Shown here: positions 36,501-49,569 of the stretch, piece after piece
Layout: every line of letters starts with the position of its first letter
Numbering within the stretch: the stretch's first letter is position 1
Origin: Protea cynaroides
Lineage: Eukaryota > Streptophyta > Magnoliopsida > Proteales > Proteaceae
Assembly: GCA_028583415.1 (NCBI GenBank)
Contig: CM053266.1
Location: 79,056,149-79,120,148, forward strand
Direction: 5' to 3'
Length of the DNA: 64,000 nucleotides
Notes under the pieces: model-generated
What the model saw: only the letters and a program-made list of their open reading frames with translations
Databases searched by the model: none
Told to the model about the DNA's origin: nothing
Position numbers and translations under genes: made by a program

Positions 36501-39500
36501 CTTCTGTGTCTGTTCCTCAAAAATGGCAGGATGCAATTATGGAAGAAAGGTGGAAAGCTGCAATGGTGGAAGAAATGAGGGCTCTGAAGAAAAATGGTAT
36601 ATGGGATCTTGTTCCACTTCCTGCAGGATCAAGGTCAGTAGGATGCAAGTGGATCTTTACAGTGAAACAGAAACCAGATGGGACTATTGATCGGTACAAG
36701 GTTAGATTGGTTGCATGGGGATTTACTCAAACATATGGGATTGACTACCAAGAAACCTTCGCTCTAGTGGCCAAAATGACTACCATCAGGGTTTTACTGT
36801 CCTGTGCTGTACATCACAACTGGGACTTGCAACAGTTAGATGTAAAAAATGCATTCCTTCATGGATAACTTACTGAAGATGTCTATATGGACTGCCCACC
36901 GGGTTTCACAGATGATAAAAGCTAAGGAAAAGTCTGCAAGTTAAAGCGATCTCTTTATGGTCTAAAACAATCACCTAGAGTATGGTTTGGAAGATTTAAT
37001 AAAGTTATGGTAGCATTTGGCTATGTTCAAAGCAATGCCGACTATACTTTATTTATAAAACATTCCCCTAACACTTTTACTGCCTTACTTGTATATGTAG
37101 ATGATATCATCATTGCTGGCAATAACAATGATGAAATCACGAAACTAAAGGCATTTCTAGGGAAGGAGTTTGAGATCAAAGACCTTGGCAAACTTAGGTA
37201 CTTTCTTGGGATTGAAGTTGCCAGATCTGCAAAAGGCATTTATCTGTCTCAAAGAAAGTATGTTCTTGATCTTCTCTCAGAAACATGGTTACTTGGGGCT
37301 CGACCTTGTGTTACTCCTCTCGTTCCCAATACCAAGCTAAGGGCAAAAGAGGCACACCAGAAGACAAAGGAAGATATCAAAGACTTGTTGGCAGACTCAT
37401 ATATCTTGCCCACACATGGTCAGATATTGCATTCGCAGTTAGTTTGGTAAGCCACTTTATGCACGACCCATACTCTACACATATGGAGGCTGTTTATCGG
37501 ATACTGCACTACCTAAAGTCAGCCCCTGGAGGACTAATCTTGTTATCTCCTAATGACCTTCTGAAAATGGAAGCATATGCCATTTCAGATTCACTAAATA
37601 AACAAATCCAGGTGGAGGCTTATACTGATGCAGATTGGGCAGGAAGTCCTGATCGTAAGTTTATCTTTGGTTATTGCACATTCTTGGGTGGCAATCTGAT
37701 AACCTGGCGCAACAAGAAACAAAATGTGATTGCCCGATCCAGTGCAGAAGCAGAATACAGAGCAATGGCGCATGAAATATGCGAACTACTATGGTTACAA
37801 CGACTACTTAAAGATTTGAAGGTTATGTGTAACTAGTCCATGAAATTATTCTGTGATAATCAAGCAGCCATTAGCATTGCTAATGATCCGGTTCAGCATG
37901 ATAGGACAAAACATGTTAAGGTAGACCGTCACTTCATCAAAGAGAAACTGGACAGTGGACAAATCGAGATTCCGTTTGTCAAATCAGAGGACCAACTAGC
38001 AGACATCTTCACCAAAGGTCTGCCAGGGAAATCCTTCCATATGATATTGTCCAAGTTGGGCATGCATGATATATATGCACCAACTTGAGGGGGAGTGTTG
38101 AGAATATTACGTATTTTATTTTTTGTCTAGATTCATTGTACTATCTGTATTGTACAATTGTACTACCTGTACTACCCTCATTGTACTACCTGTATTGTAC
38201 TACCTGTACTACGTCTTTCTTTCTTTGTATTCATTTTCATATTATAAATAAGAGGATCTCTGTCTATTACAGACAAGTCATTCCATCATTCAGCAAATAC
38301 TTTTCTTAGTCAAGCTATTTTCGGTTGATGTCTGATTGATTAGGGACCCATTGATGCAAATGTTAGGGTTTACAATCAATCTACACCCTTAACCTTGCGA
38401 TAGGATCTTTTACAACCAGTCCCAATAAGAATCAGTTAAAACCAGGAATTCAAAAATAGAGAACTTATCTTTGAGAGCAATCCAACTGTTGGTTGATCAC
38501 GAAACATGGAGGGATTGTAGCTTAGGATGTACTTGTAGCCATATCTGAATTTGATGTTGATCCGACCAAGGATTGAAGAGTTATGAATTTTCTTTAGATT
38601 GCTACCATTTGAAAACGGACCTGGGTTTACAGCAGCAACAATGGCTCTTAGATAACAGCAACCGATGGATCTTTGGAGGGTAATAGTTGCGCTAACAATA
38701 GGGGACAACAGGGAAGAGATAGGTAGAGATTGAGTGAGAGAATAAAGGGAATAGGGGGGTCGGTTGAGTGTCACAACCTGGAGACTCAACCAGAAACGCA
38801 AAAGCAGTTTTTGTATTGTTCAAGTTTAAATTGTTTTCCTCCTTTTCATTCATATTTATAGATGTTTGTGTTTACATAATATGGAAACGAGGCTAGACAA
38901 TCCAACCATTATTGACTAGTTTCATGGAAAGATTGTTCTTTCCTTGCTATAAACTTTCTAAAATTGAAAAGAAAACTAATAGGAATCTTTCCTAAACATG
39001 AAATGAGAAGTTTATTGAAAATAAAACTCCTAACTTAGGCAAGTTTCTAAATATAATTACTAGTATTAGAGATATGCTTACATGGTAATTTTTTATTAGG
39101 AAAACAATAACAAAATGAAAGGAACAAGTCTCTAAAATTTGTTGGCACTGTTTACGTGAACAATGTTGGTTGGCTAATACTACATCACCTTTTAGTTAGG
39201 TTTAGGCTCATCCGATCGATTGGTGATAGTGTCACACACCATTCACGAAAACACTGGGGTTATGATTAGGACCATAGTTGTCAAGGCGACAAGGCGATTC
39301 TAAGGCGTTCGGGGCCATCCTGGGCGGCTAGGAGCCGCAAGTCCTAGGCGACCAAGGCGTTCCCAATGTATTTTTTTTTTATTTTTAAAATATTAATGCT
39401 ATATTAATGTTTATATACATGCAATATTCTATATAAATAATCAATATTTAAGACATAACTTAATTAATATGAGAAAACCAACAAGGCAACAAATAATGAA

Positions 39501-42500
39501 TAAAGTATAAGACATAAAAAAACATATTTATAATATATAAAAAAAACACAAATCAATGAAGGAAGAAGTTAGAACTTAGAACATCCTAGCATATAAGTAA
39601 GAAACAAGACTACAAAGAGAAAGAATATAATGTTACTTACCTCTATGATGCCAAAATAAGTGCTTGTGCCTCTATTCCTCTAAATGTAAGCTTGTACCCA
39701 AGGTTCGAGGTGCTGGTTTTGAGGCCGGTTTCGGCTAGCTTTGAAACCAAGATATCTCGGGTTTTGATCGAAACTCGGTCGAAACCTGGTATTTTTCCGA
39801 GGACATCTCGAAGCTTGGTTTCGAGAGCCCAAAATTGTTTTTCTTGATTTGAGTTTTTTTCTTCTGGAGCCTATTTTAACGATTTTACACATATTCCCAC
39901 ATTATTTTAAATAAAAACATCGAAAATGATAATATGTGGTGTGGACCCAAGTTTGCTAGTGTACACTGAGACCTGGGATTGTGTCTAGAGTTAAGTAGGC
40001 AATACCTATTTATGACTAACATTTGTGTACTTCTAACAAATTTGACCGGAGCGTAATTCCTAAAAATATAGTTTGGATTTAAGTAATCTCGAATTCGTTG
40101 CAAAGCTAGCATAATCCGCTTTCCAACAAATCCGAGATTGCTTGAATCCGAGTTATAATGAAGGAGTTACACTTCGGTCAAATCTTATTCGGAGGACGCG
40201 AATGCTGTTTAAAGTCGTTTGAATGTAAATTATTTTTTGGGCATCAAAGCAAGAGATTATTTTGGCGCCCTCTTCATTTTTAGTGATGCTTTACTATAAT
40301 AAGATTTATGAAATTTTTATATTAGGAAAAAAACATAGCATTTGGTAGTTGAAAATCGTCCCCGCACTTAAAAATACAGTTTTTGTTCTTGAACTGGAGT
40401 GTTGACTTTTTATCCTTCTAGAATTTGAATTTTAGTCTATTTTTATTGGATTCAAATGGGAATTTGAATTTTAGATTATTTTTATTGGATTTAAATGGGA
40501 GGTATTTGCTTATTTATGAATAATATCTTAAGTAAATGAACATTTACTTAAATGATATTAGTCATAAATAAATACTGCCTAATAAATGTTGTTCATGTCT
40601 AGTCTAATAAATCTTGTGAAGAAAATTCGGAGATCAAGGAAAAATATGAGAAAAAAAAGACACATTGAAAACAAGGCGGCCGCCCAAACATTCTGGGTGT
40701 CCAAGGCGACGCCTAGGCACCCTGGGCGACTGCCATTCTCATGTTCATATGGCGCCTTGGCTCTCGGGCCTATTAAAACAGCCCAGATGCCTAGGTGACG
40801 CCTTGACAATTATGATTAAGACGCTTATCACTGCCCTAACCTACACCCAAGATCTCGATGTAGTGGCACCACATCACATCGTCACATCACATAACACTCA
40901 CTATAAACTGAGTAATCGACAAATCAGTGGAAGACCTTATATAAATAAAAGAATTGTAATGTAAAAGTTGACGGAGCTAACTGGTATATATATACATAAC
41001 TGAGTTCCCAAATGTGGGCCCCTTCCTGGCGTCTTAGTCCGAACACATAGGTATGTTTTAGACATCATCCCCAATACCATATGTAGACATTGGCCACAAA
41101 GGGGGGGTGTATTACTGGATACGTGTTTGACATTCTCCCAACACCGAAATGAACCTCGGCCCTGATGAAAGAGCATCGTGCCCATGACCAAACATGCTCG
41201 ATACACTTCCAACATCGGCAGAAATTTTGGCCAAAAGAAAGTATGACGACCCTATTCATTCCCTTTCATAAATGAACCTACAGCAGCCCTATTGGTAGGG
41301 GGGCAATAACAGGATATCCATGTAGCTAGTCAGATATTATTCTATATGACAAATCATTTCAAACCATAAGTTGTACACCTGTGGGGGTTACGATACCGGG
41401 ACTTCGTCGGCCACACCAGGTTCCCACAAGTGTACGACAAGAAATACAAGGCTCACATGGCTGTTGCGGTACTGGAACTCCTTTTGTCACACCAAATGCC
41501 ACACAAGCATAGTAAATCCAACGATCAACACAATTCAATAGTCAACAAGCTAAATAATAAGCAATTGTGATCATAGTTATCAAGGAGCCAAGACGAACCA
41601 TGGCGTTGGAGGCCTGATGGACGCCCAAAACGGCCTATAGTGGCGCCTTGAGAACTACGATTGTTATAATGCAATGCATGACAGTGGTATATCAGTAATT
41701 GGATGACATGTAAACAATCACATCAAACATGACATAGCATATTTATACATGACAGTTTATAAAACATTTCATAAAATAATTCAAGTCCAACCCACTCCCC
41801 TTAATGATGATTGAATATGAAACTCTGATAGTAAGTGAGTTTCCTTGAGAAATTACCCAACAAGGTTTACCTAAAAATGTTAAATGTTTGTGATTAGTGA
41901 CAAATCATAAGTGCCCAAAAAGCCCTTAAGGTCCTAGGGCTTTTCAATAAAAAAATTACCCTCTACTGTATGCAGCCGGTAGCACCTGAGTTCATAACGG
42001 GAACCTTCTAGAAGTTACCAGTCGATGCTACTGATTGCAGACTTGCGACTGGTAGGATCATCCGATAGTCCTTTTAGTGCTGAACCATTAGCCGTTGAAT
42101 TTTATACTGGATGGGGCTACCGAATGCAGGCTGTGTATCCAGTAGGTGCCATCCTGAACCTGGGGAAGTTTGTTCTCACTCAATCTCCTTGGGATTTCAT
42201 CCCAATTGATCTTGTGACCTTTCCAAGTTGGTGGGAAACATAAAGGGGTCAACCTATGGGCTGTTGGGACCCAAGCTTGGGTTTCAACCCTAGGCCTTTC
42301 CTATGGTGAGAATCTAGGGAGGAGTACTCCCCAAGCTCATAGAGATCATAGCCTCAGTCCTAAGGCTGATTGGAGCTAAGGCATCACTCCCAAGGCTCCA
42401 AACCCTAACTTCCTAGGCCAACAACTTCATTAGAATGTTGAGGAGAGAATTTATAGGGCTTAGGGATATGGAACCTACCTTGTGGGAACTGTAGAAGCTT

Positions 42501-45500
42501 AGAGTAGCTTCCATTGATGATCCACCAAGGTGAATGGAGGAATCCCTGCTCAAAACCCCCCTTCCCTTCTTTCTTTTCTCTCTCTTCTCTCTCCTCCAAT
42601 TTTGGTGAACAATAAATGAGGATTAGAACCCTCACCATTAATTTATAGACACATGACTTAGGTCTGTTTGCTACTTTGCTTAGACTGATCTCTGTCGGAT
42701 GGAACTGGTTAAGTCCAATTATTGGAAGTATGTTCATATGAACATTCCCAATCTGGTCATGGGGGTCCATTGGACGCCAAAATTGTAGTATCGAAGGACA
42801 CAAGTGGGTCCCACATCCGCTTAAACAATTTTGTTGTTTGGAGTGTACCGGTTGATGCTACCAGTTGATGGGTCAACCGATGGGGTCATCTGGTAGTATC
42901 TGAGATTCCTAACAGAATTCTTCTAGAAGCTACCAGTTGCTTCTACCTGCTGGTGGCTGCAGCTGGTAGAGGCTACAGGCTGATCTGGTAAGGGTCATCC
43001 GGTGGGCTTTTCCTGTAGAATTTTTCCCTATTTTTCCTTGCTTTCTCTCCTTTGTTCTTCAATTCTTTTTTGGCTATAGAGACTTCCTGTATGGGGTCTT
43101 ATACATATCATAATTAAGTATCACATGTACTTACAATGTAAAAGTTCGTGGAAGCCTCACTAGATTATACTGGGTCCAAATCCAGAGGTTCTACAGGGGT
43201 AAGACCTGTCTTCAGACAAAATTCAAATGAGTTGGGGATTTTGGGTGCGGGTCTTACGGAGTGATAATAAGAATTTTGGTCATTTTTCCAGCCCTTTAGC
43301 TTGGGCTTTGAATAAGTCTTAATCCCGACTATGTTAATCATATTTGGTGATTGATTGGCATCTCCTAGGGTCAATCTAAGATGCAATGATATGCATGATT
43401 ACAAGATGATTCATGATTGTTGCAAGTGCAAGTGTACTAGCCTAATTGACCAAGTGCAAGTGTACTAGCCTAATTGACCAAGTGCAATGTCTTCGTCTTG
43501 AGCTTCATCCTTCTTTCTTCAAACTTGAATCTTTGGTCTTCAAGCTTGAGAGTTGGCCATCTTGACTTGTCTTTATACTTATGACATTGTCAACTTCAAT
43601 TGACGTCTTCAAGGGATGTCTTTCTTGGACATCCTTTCTTATACACCTTTCCTTCTCTTGACCTCAATCCGTGGTCTTTAAGAGATACCAATTGGTGTGT
43701 CACCTTGGCTTTGATATCTTGATTATGAATTTTACTATCAAACACTCAATGTACATGTTTGTAGATCTTCATATGTTTGTTATCGTCAAACCAACTTAGG
43801 AGTGCCGTACATGTCCCCACGTAGATTAGGCTTCTAAATTATATATTTTCTACTATTAAGTATTTATTGCCCCGAGCCCTTAGGAATTTGATTTTGGTTC
43901 TAATTCTCAGTCAATGTCATGTTTTAAGAGTCCTAAGTGAATTAGGATAGCTGCTATAGCTGGCAACAGCGTTGTTTTGTGGTTTTCCTGAGTTGTTTAT
44001 GAAATTCATTCTCATAGTGATCAGATGTATTGGATTGAGTCCCTAGATTAAGTCTTAAAATAGATTGTAAGGGTTACAACATATACACATGTTATTGCTG
44101 ATAGAATTTTCCATTTTTTTTAACTGCTTTCGTCTAGCTAATGCTATAGAGTCGGGTAGATTCTCAGGATGCATTGATGGATTCAAGGGTCTGATCTCGC
44201 CCGTGAATGAATTCCTGTTCTCTCTTCTGTTATTCATTCTTCCTTTTCTATATTTTTCTTCAGCACCTCAGATCAGTCCCTTAACTTACTATACCTTGTG
44301 GCATCCTGTTTCTGACTTTATGTTTTGTTAGCTTAAAATTCCTACCTCTCACAGGTTATTGATCAGAATTGCTTCATATTTGATATATAAGTCCCTGTTA
44401 AATTGCTTTATTGAATTCAATTCTGATCTCTAAATTTAGTTCATTAGATTCTATTTCTAGGTGAACTGCCCCTACCAGTCCATCGCAACTTCTTTTAGTT
44501 GTTTATTCTGAAATTTTAGTTCTTCGTATTCAGTCCTGTTAGTTTCCTACACTATTTTGAAATTTTACTTCTTTGTATCTAGCAGATCCCATACCTTGAG
44601 TCCTTAACTAGACTCAAGAGATGAGCTTTGCAATCGTGGACTCAGAAAGTTCTTCTTGAGCCTTCTTAAGACACTAAAGCCAGTTTGAGTTAGTAATTCT
44701 GTTAACTTTACCAAATAAAAATTATGAAAGGAAATTGGCAAAATTTAGAAAGAAGATGTTTTGGCTTGAGCGGCTTTGTTGGGCCCATTTGGAGGAGTGG
44801 AGGGGTGGTTCTTTTGAGGGTATTGATGAATGTTGCTAGGTTTTGATCTGGTGGTTCTAGGGATTAGTGAGATGTTTTTATTCCAAGAGTATCAGGGTAG
44901 AGTAATGAAGATCACACCAAATAGAATAATTTGCATCATGATGGGAAGCTTATTCCCTACTTATTTAGTTAAGTTATACTTAGATTTTCCGACTTATTGT
45001 TTGTAGCAAAAGCTGCCAAAGAAATAAACTCCTATTTAAAATTTGAATATCCTCAATTAATCTTTTATTTCGTCTTATCTGTTATATTTCTTGTCATCTA
45101 GGGCCCTGGAAGAATACATCTGGTATTGGAATATTGTAGAGGGGGAGATCTTTCTATATATATTCAGCGTCATGGTGGAAGAGTTCCAGAAGCAACTGCG
45201 AAGCACTTCATGCAGCAGTTAGGTACATATGACTTGGTTTTATGCAGCTGGCATTTTCTTTGCAGATCCTAAGTTGCATATCTTCGAAGTTCTTGCTCTA
45301 ATAATAGAATGTTATATCTTCTTCAGCTTCTGGTTTACAAGTCCTCCGTGAAAACAATCTTATCCACCGAGATCTAAAGCCACAGGTTTGTTCTATCAGT
45401 TTCTCTAATATATTCTTGTTCTTATCTAAATTTGCCGCTGTATTAGCTGGGTTGATTTTGTTTTCATCTAGTACCTAGGGTATGTTTGGGTTATTTTGGC

Positions 45501-48500
45501 ATTTCTTTCATTTATTTGTGTAAGGATAGCATGAATGGGTTGAGAACTTGAATGTTGGATTACGTTTCCCTGAATGCTTTAAGTTTATGACGTATTCTAC
45601 CAATTGATGTTTTAGCATCCTAAGTGTGAGAACACAGGCCGGTGTGGATATATAATATTGGATTTCTGTTTCTGTGATAAAGATTGAAGTTTCTTATCGC
45701 CATTAATATAAATTCTCTTTCTTATATTTCTTAGAGCTTTGGTGTGAACTGACTAGCTTCAATGACACCTACAATGGCAAAAGAGCTATATCAGGATTGC
45801 TAATGGTATTATCACCAATCATAGACTCAATTTTTGTTGTCGATAGACATCACAAACCAGAAAATGAGAACTGTAATTCAAACCTTTTAAGTCAAGTATA
45901 ATGTGGAAGAGCTTTGTCTTTCTTGAATCCTGTGAGTTGGTTCTATTAAATATGGGCATGCAATGGTCTGATCTTTTTCTGAGGGCGTATCCAGTGCATG
46001 AGGCTCCTATCACTGCGGGGTTTGGGAAGGGGCTAATGTACACTGCCCCGCTTTGCGGAGAGGCTGTTTACAGAATGGTCTGGTCTTTTTCTCACATGAT
46101 AATTTAACAATCATTCAGCGTTATTTTTTTTTTTTTTTTTGGGGGGTTATATCTGTATGCTTGATTCTCTTGGATGGGACCATGGCTTGAGGAATCAGAA
46201 TCGGATTGCCAATTCCGGTCAAACCGGATCAGAATTGGCCAAGCCAATTTCAATTCCGATTCCAGCCGATTCATACCTGATTTTAGGGTTCAGGACACCG
46301 ATTCCATCGCCAAATTCGCTTCCCCAAACCATGGATGGGACACCTCATGTTGGAGGCTTTGTCTTTTTGCCCCTCTGAATGTGCCTCCTCAGTCATTATT
46401 TCTTTTGGTCAATGTGCAAGTCATTGATGTTATCTCAAGCTTTTATTTGCATATATTCTAGGACCTGGGAAGGCTTGTCTTGGTGAATTGATTTCCCATC
46501 CTGTTGAATGCTTATTCTCTTCAAATTTAGTTGGTTCTTGTAACCGTATTGGATAATTTGTATGTTTGAGATCTGCCTTCTTCTCTATCTCTCATTCTAT
46601 TGTTGAATTTTATCTCTTTTATGTTGTCCATGATGTTACTTAAGGTTCTGATCTGGTTGCAGGACCTGATGTTCCCTCTCAAGTTGGGTGGGAATTATAA
46701 CCTATTATGTTGTACAGTTCTTCATAGGTTTAAGAGAACAAAAGGCAAAATAATAAATCTTCAGTAGTTTATTTTCTCTTCTAAGAATGTTCAATGCTAG
46801 TGTTAGATTAGTGGCATAGAATTCTAGTGAGGAAATAGGTTCATCTTTTGAAATTTAACATCTTTCCTCCTATGCAGCAGTGACATAATATGTTTTCTGA
46901 TGTGTATAATTTCTTAACAGAATCTCCTCCTTTCCACAAATGACAGCCATTCCGTATTGAAGATTGCAGATTTTGGTTTTGCAAGGTGAGAGAGATCTTT
47001 TGACATGTGAGATCCATCTATCAGTTAATCCGAAATGTATTATTATGTTGATGTTGGGAGAACTAATTAATCATCAAATACATCTAGAACAGCCTTGAAT
47101 TTGGGTTTGCATGCATGAAGTTTTGACTGCCATAGATACTACAAGTCTTTGTCAGGTCCTAGTGTCATTTATAGGTGTATTATTGGAAGTGCCGGCTGTT
47201 CTAAGTTATAGGTGAACATAAACTGGCCATGACAGTTTTCCGTTTGTTCCTTTATGCCTTCTCCCCCCTTTTATTTTCTTTCCCAAACTCATCATTTACA
47301 AGTGATTCTCATAGATATTAGCATCAATTTTGAAAACACTGAGCATACCATTTTTCTTGTCTGACTAGGTTATTAATAAGATTATGAGCACATGAAAAAT
47401 GCCTGATGAATGGAGAAGAATCATTGTGGTACCGATTATAAAAACAAACTATAGAGGAATTAAACTTATGAGTAATTGAAGCTCGCCTGAGACAAGAAGT
47501 TAATATTTCATATAACCAATTTGGTTTCATGCCAGAGGGATCTACCAAAGAAGATATTTATTTGCTTAGAAGACTAATGGAAAGATTTAGAGCATAGAAG
47601 AAAGATCTTCATATAGGCTTTTAGTAATTTAGAAAAAACTTACAATAGAGTTCTTAGAGAACTAGTTTGGCATGTTTTAGGGAAGAAAAATGTTTCGCGT
47701 AAATATGTGGACATAATTAAGGATATGTATAATGGTGTAGTGATTAGCATAAGAACTGTAGAGGAGCAAGTTAGAACTGAACCTTTGTCAATTTAACTTT
47801 TATTAGGTAATTCTCTAAGCCCCTACTTGTATTGTATATTCTATAGAGAAAGAAAGAAGAATTGGAAAAAGAGATGGAGAGAAGAAGGAGAGGCTGTTGC
47901 AACTTTGGGAGCCTCAATCAATGTAATTGAGACTCCCTCTTTACTTTAGTATATAATAATAACTGCTCCCCTAAAAGGGTATAAGAGACAAAACACAAAA
48001 ATAAAAGTAAAGAAAGGAGAAGAAGCACTAGCTCCTCGGGATTAGCACTAGTGATAACCATAACAGTGCTAATCTTGGATGAACTGACTATAGACCTTCA
48101 AGATCATATTCCTTGGTGTATCCTTTTTGTCAATGATATTGTTTTGATGAATGAAACAAAAGTTGGGATAAATGCAAAGTTGGATTTATGGAGATCAACC
48201 TTAGAATCAAAAGCGTGCCTTATCCCAATATATGGGGTCGGCTACATGATTCTTGTCCGTCATTCAGCTCTGTTCGATGTCATACTTGAAGCAAGGCCTA
48301 AGCTATGCATGTCTTTCTTCACCACCTCCCTTAGAGTCATCTTAGGTCTGCCCCTAGCTCTTTAAGATCCTTTAATTTGAATCAAATCACTCCTCTTTAC
48401 GGAAGCATTTAATGGCCTCCATGGAACATGGCTTTACCATCTCAAATGACTTTCTTGTAGTTTATCATGTATCGACGCTACTCCCAAATCAACTCTAATA

Positions 48501-49526
48501 CGATTATTCCTTACCTTATTCTTGCTAGTTTTGTCACACATCCATCTCAACATCCTCATCTCAGCTACACTAAGTTTATCTATATGATGCTTCTTAATTG
48601 CCCAACATTCCACAATATACATCATAGCCGGTCGAATGACTGTCTTATAAAACCGAGGGTGGGGTTGTGAAAATTGACGATAGACAGTTACTAAAAAGAC
48701 CTAACTTTAGGTTCCTCAGTTCTATCATGAATAAAGAAGGAGAAATAGAGGATGATATTGTACATAGAATTAGATTATGGGGAATGAAATGGAGGGGTGT
48801 GTCACAAGTGTTGTGCGATCGACGTATTCCCTTAAAACTCAAGGGGAAATTTTATAGAGATATACGACCAGCAATGATGTATGGGGATGGATGTTGGACA
48901 GTAAAGGAAATACATTTAGATAAACTTAGTGTGGTTGAAATGAGAATGTTGAGGTGGATGAGTGGTAAAACTAAAAAAGATAAAAGAAAGAACGAACAAA
49001 TTACTGCAAACCTAGGGGTTACCCCAATTCATGATATGTTGTGAGAAACTTGTCTGATGTGGCATGGACATGTGCATTGGAGGCCTTTAAATGTTCTTGT
49101 ATGGAGAAGTGATTCATTTTAAATTGAAGGAACCAGAAAAGGTAGAGGTAGGCCTAAAATGAAATGACCCTAGGAGAAGTAGTGTAGAACATAGTTGTCA
49201 AGGCGCCAAGGCGAACCAAGGCGATGGAGGCCTGACTGGGCGCCTAGGCGACCAAGGGGCCCTCCTAGGCGACCAAGGCGCCCAATTTTCCAAGGCGACC
49301 CAAGGCAGACTGGGCGCCTAGGCGACGCCTTGACAATTATGCTGTAGAAAGGCGTATAGCTTAGGACTGGAATCTTGTATTGCTTTGAATTGAATTGATT
49401 GGAGAAATAGGATCCTTATAGCCGACCCCATTTAGTTGGGATAAGGCTGAGTTGAGTATTTGAAAGAGTGAACTCTTCCTGGACAACCCGTTATTAGAAG
49501 CTTCTCATGATAGCCTAAATTTCTAC

Positions 49527-49569
<43 letters not shown>

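Larger units (their letters stand above)
33084..38295 (+). mobile_element. Ty1/copia retrotransposon, near complete, AATAC target duplication
   Basis: 5212 bp with 200-bp LTRs at both ends and AATAC at 33079-33083 and 38296-38300. The 5' LTR is followed at once by TGGTATCAGAGCC, the initiator-tRNA-Met primer-binding site typical of plant copia elements. A polypurine tract, TTGAGGGGGAG, precedes the 3' LTR. By eye the two LTRs differ at about 11 of 200 positions, mostly transitions. It lies in ATG1 intron 1, in the same orientation as the gene. Confidence 0.95.
39230..43258 (-). mobile_element. Old LTR of the ~2.3 kb family in ATG1 intron 1 (minus), hosting two hAT MITEs
   Basis: Starts TGTCACACACC and ends GTGCGGGTCTTACG, close to the minus-orientation termini of the copy at 257-2470. 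It has the matching agtggaagaccttatataaa motif at 40929 just after the first MITE. Removing the two hAT insertions with their target repeats leaves about 2.38 kb, the family length. Flanking pentamers do not clearly match (gatag/gagtg). Diverged, so older than the MITEs inside it. Confidence 0.65.
30791..45101 (+). other. ATG1 intron 1 (14.3 kb)
   Basis: Begins AAG/GTCGGT and ends CATCTAG/GG. Contents in order: unassigned sequence (30791-32023), hAT MITE (32032-32145), unassigned (32154-33078), copia element (33084-38295), unassigned (38301-39229), minus-strand LTR carrying two hAT MITEs (39230-43258), unassigned (43259-45101). Splicing needs no sequence from these insertions. It accounts for about half of the gene length. 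Confidence 0.9.
47366..49450 (+). mobile_element. RTE-type LINE relic in ATG1 intron 4, with three insertions
   Basis: Translation in shifting frames gives RTE reverse-transcriptase sequence in order: MPDEWRRIIVVPI, NYRGIKLMS, YNQFGFMPEGST, LLRRLMERF, GNSLSPYLY, MDELTIDLQDHIPWCILF, then (from 48652) KIDDRQLLKRPNFRFLSSI and KLSVVEMRMLRWMSGKT. It ends with the common RTE tail gccgaccccatttagttggg at about 49420. The catalytic FADD-type motif reads FVND, and stops and frameshifts occur, so it is dead. It is interrupted at ~47832-48063 by an unidentified ~230-bp sequence, at 48215-48651 by an inverted LINE fragment, and at 49190-49341 by a hAT MITE. Confidence 0.85.
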
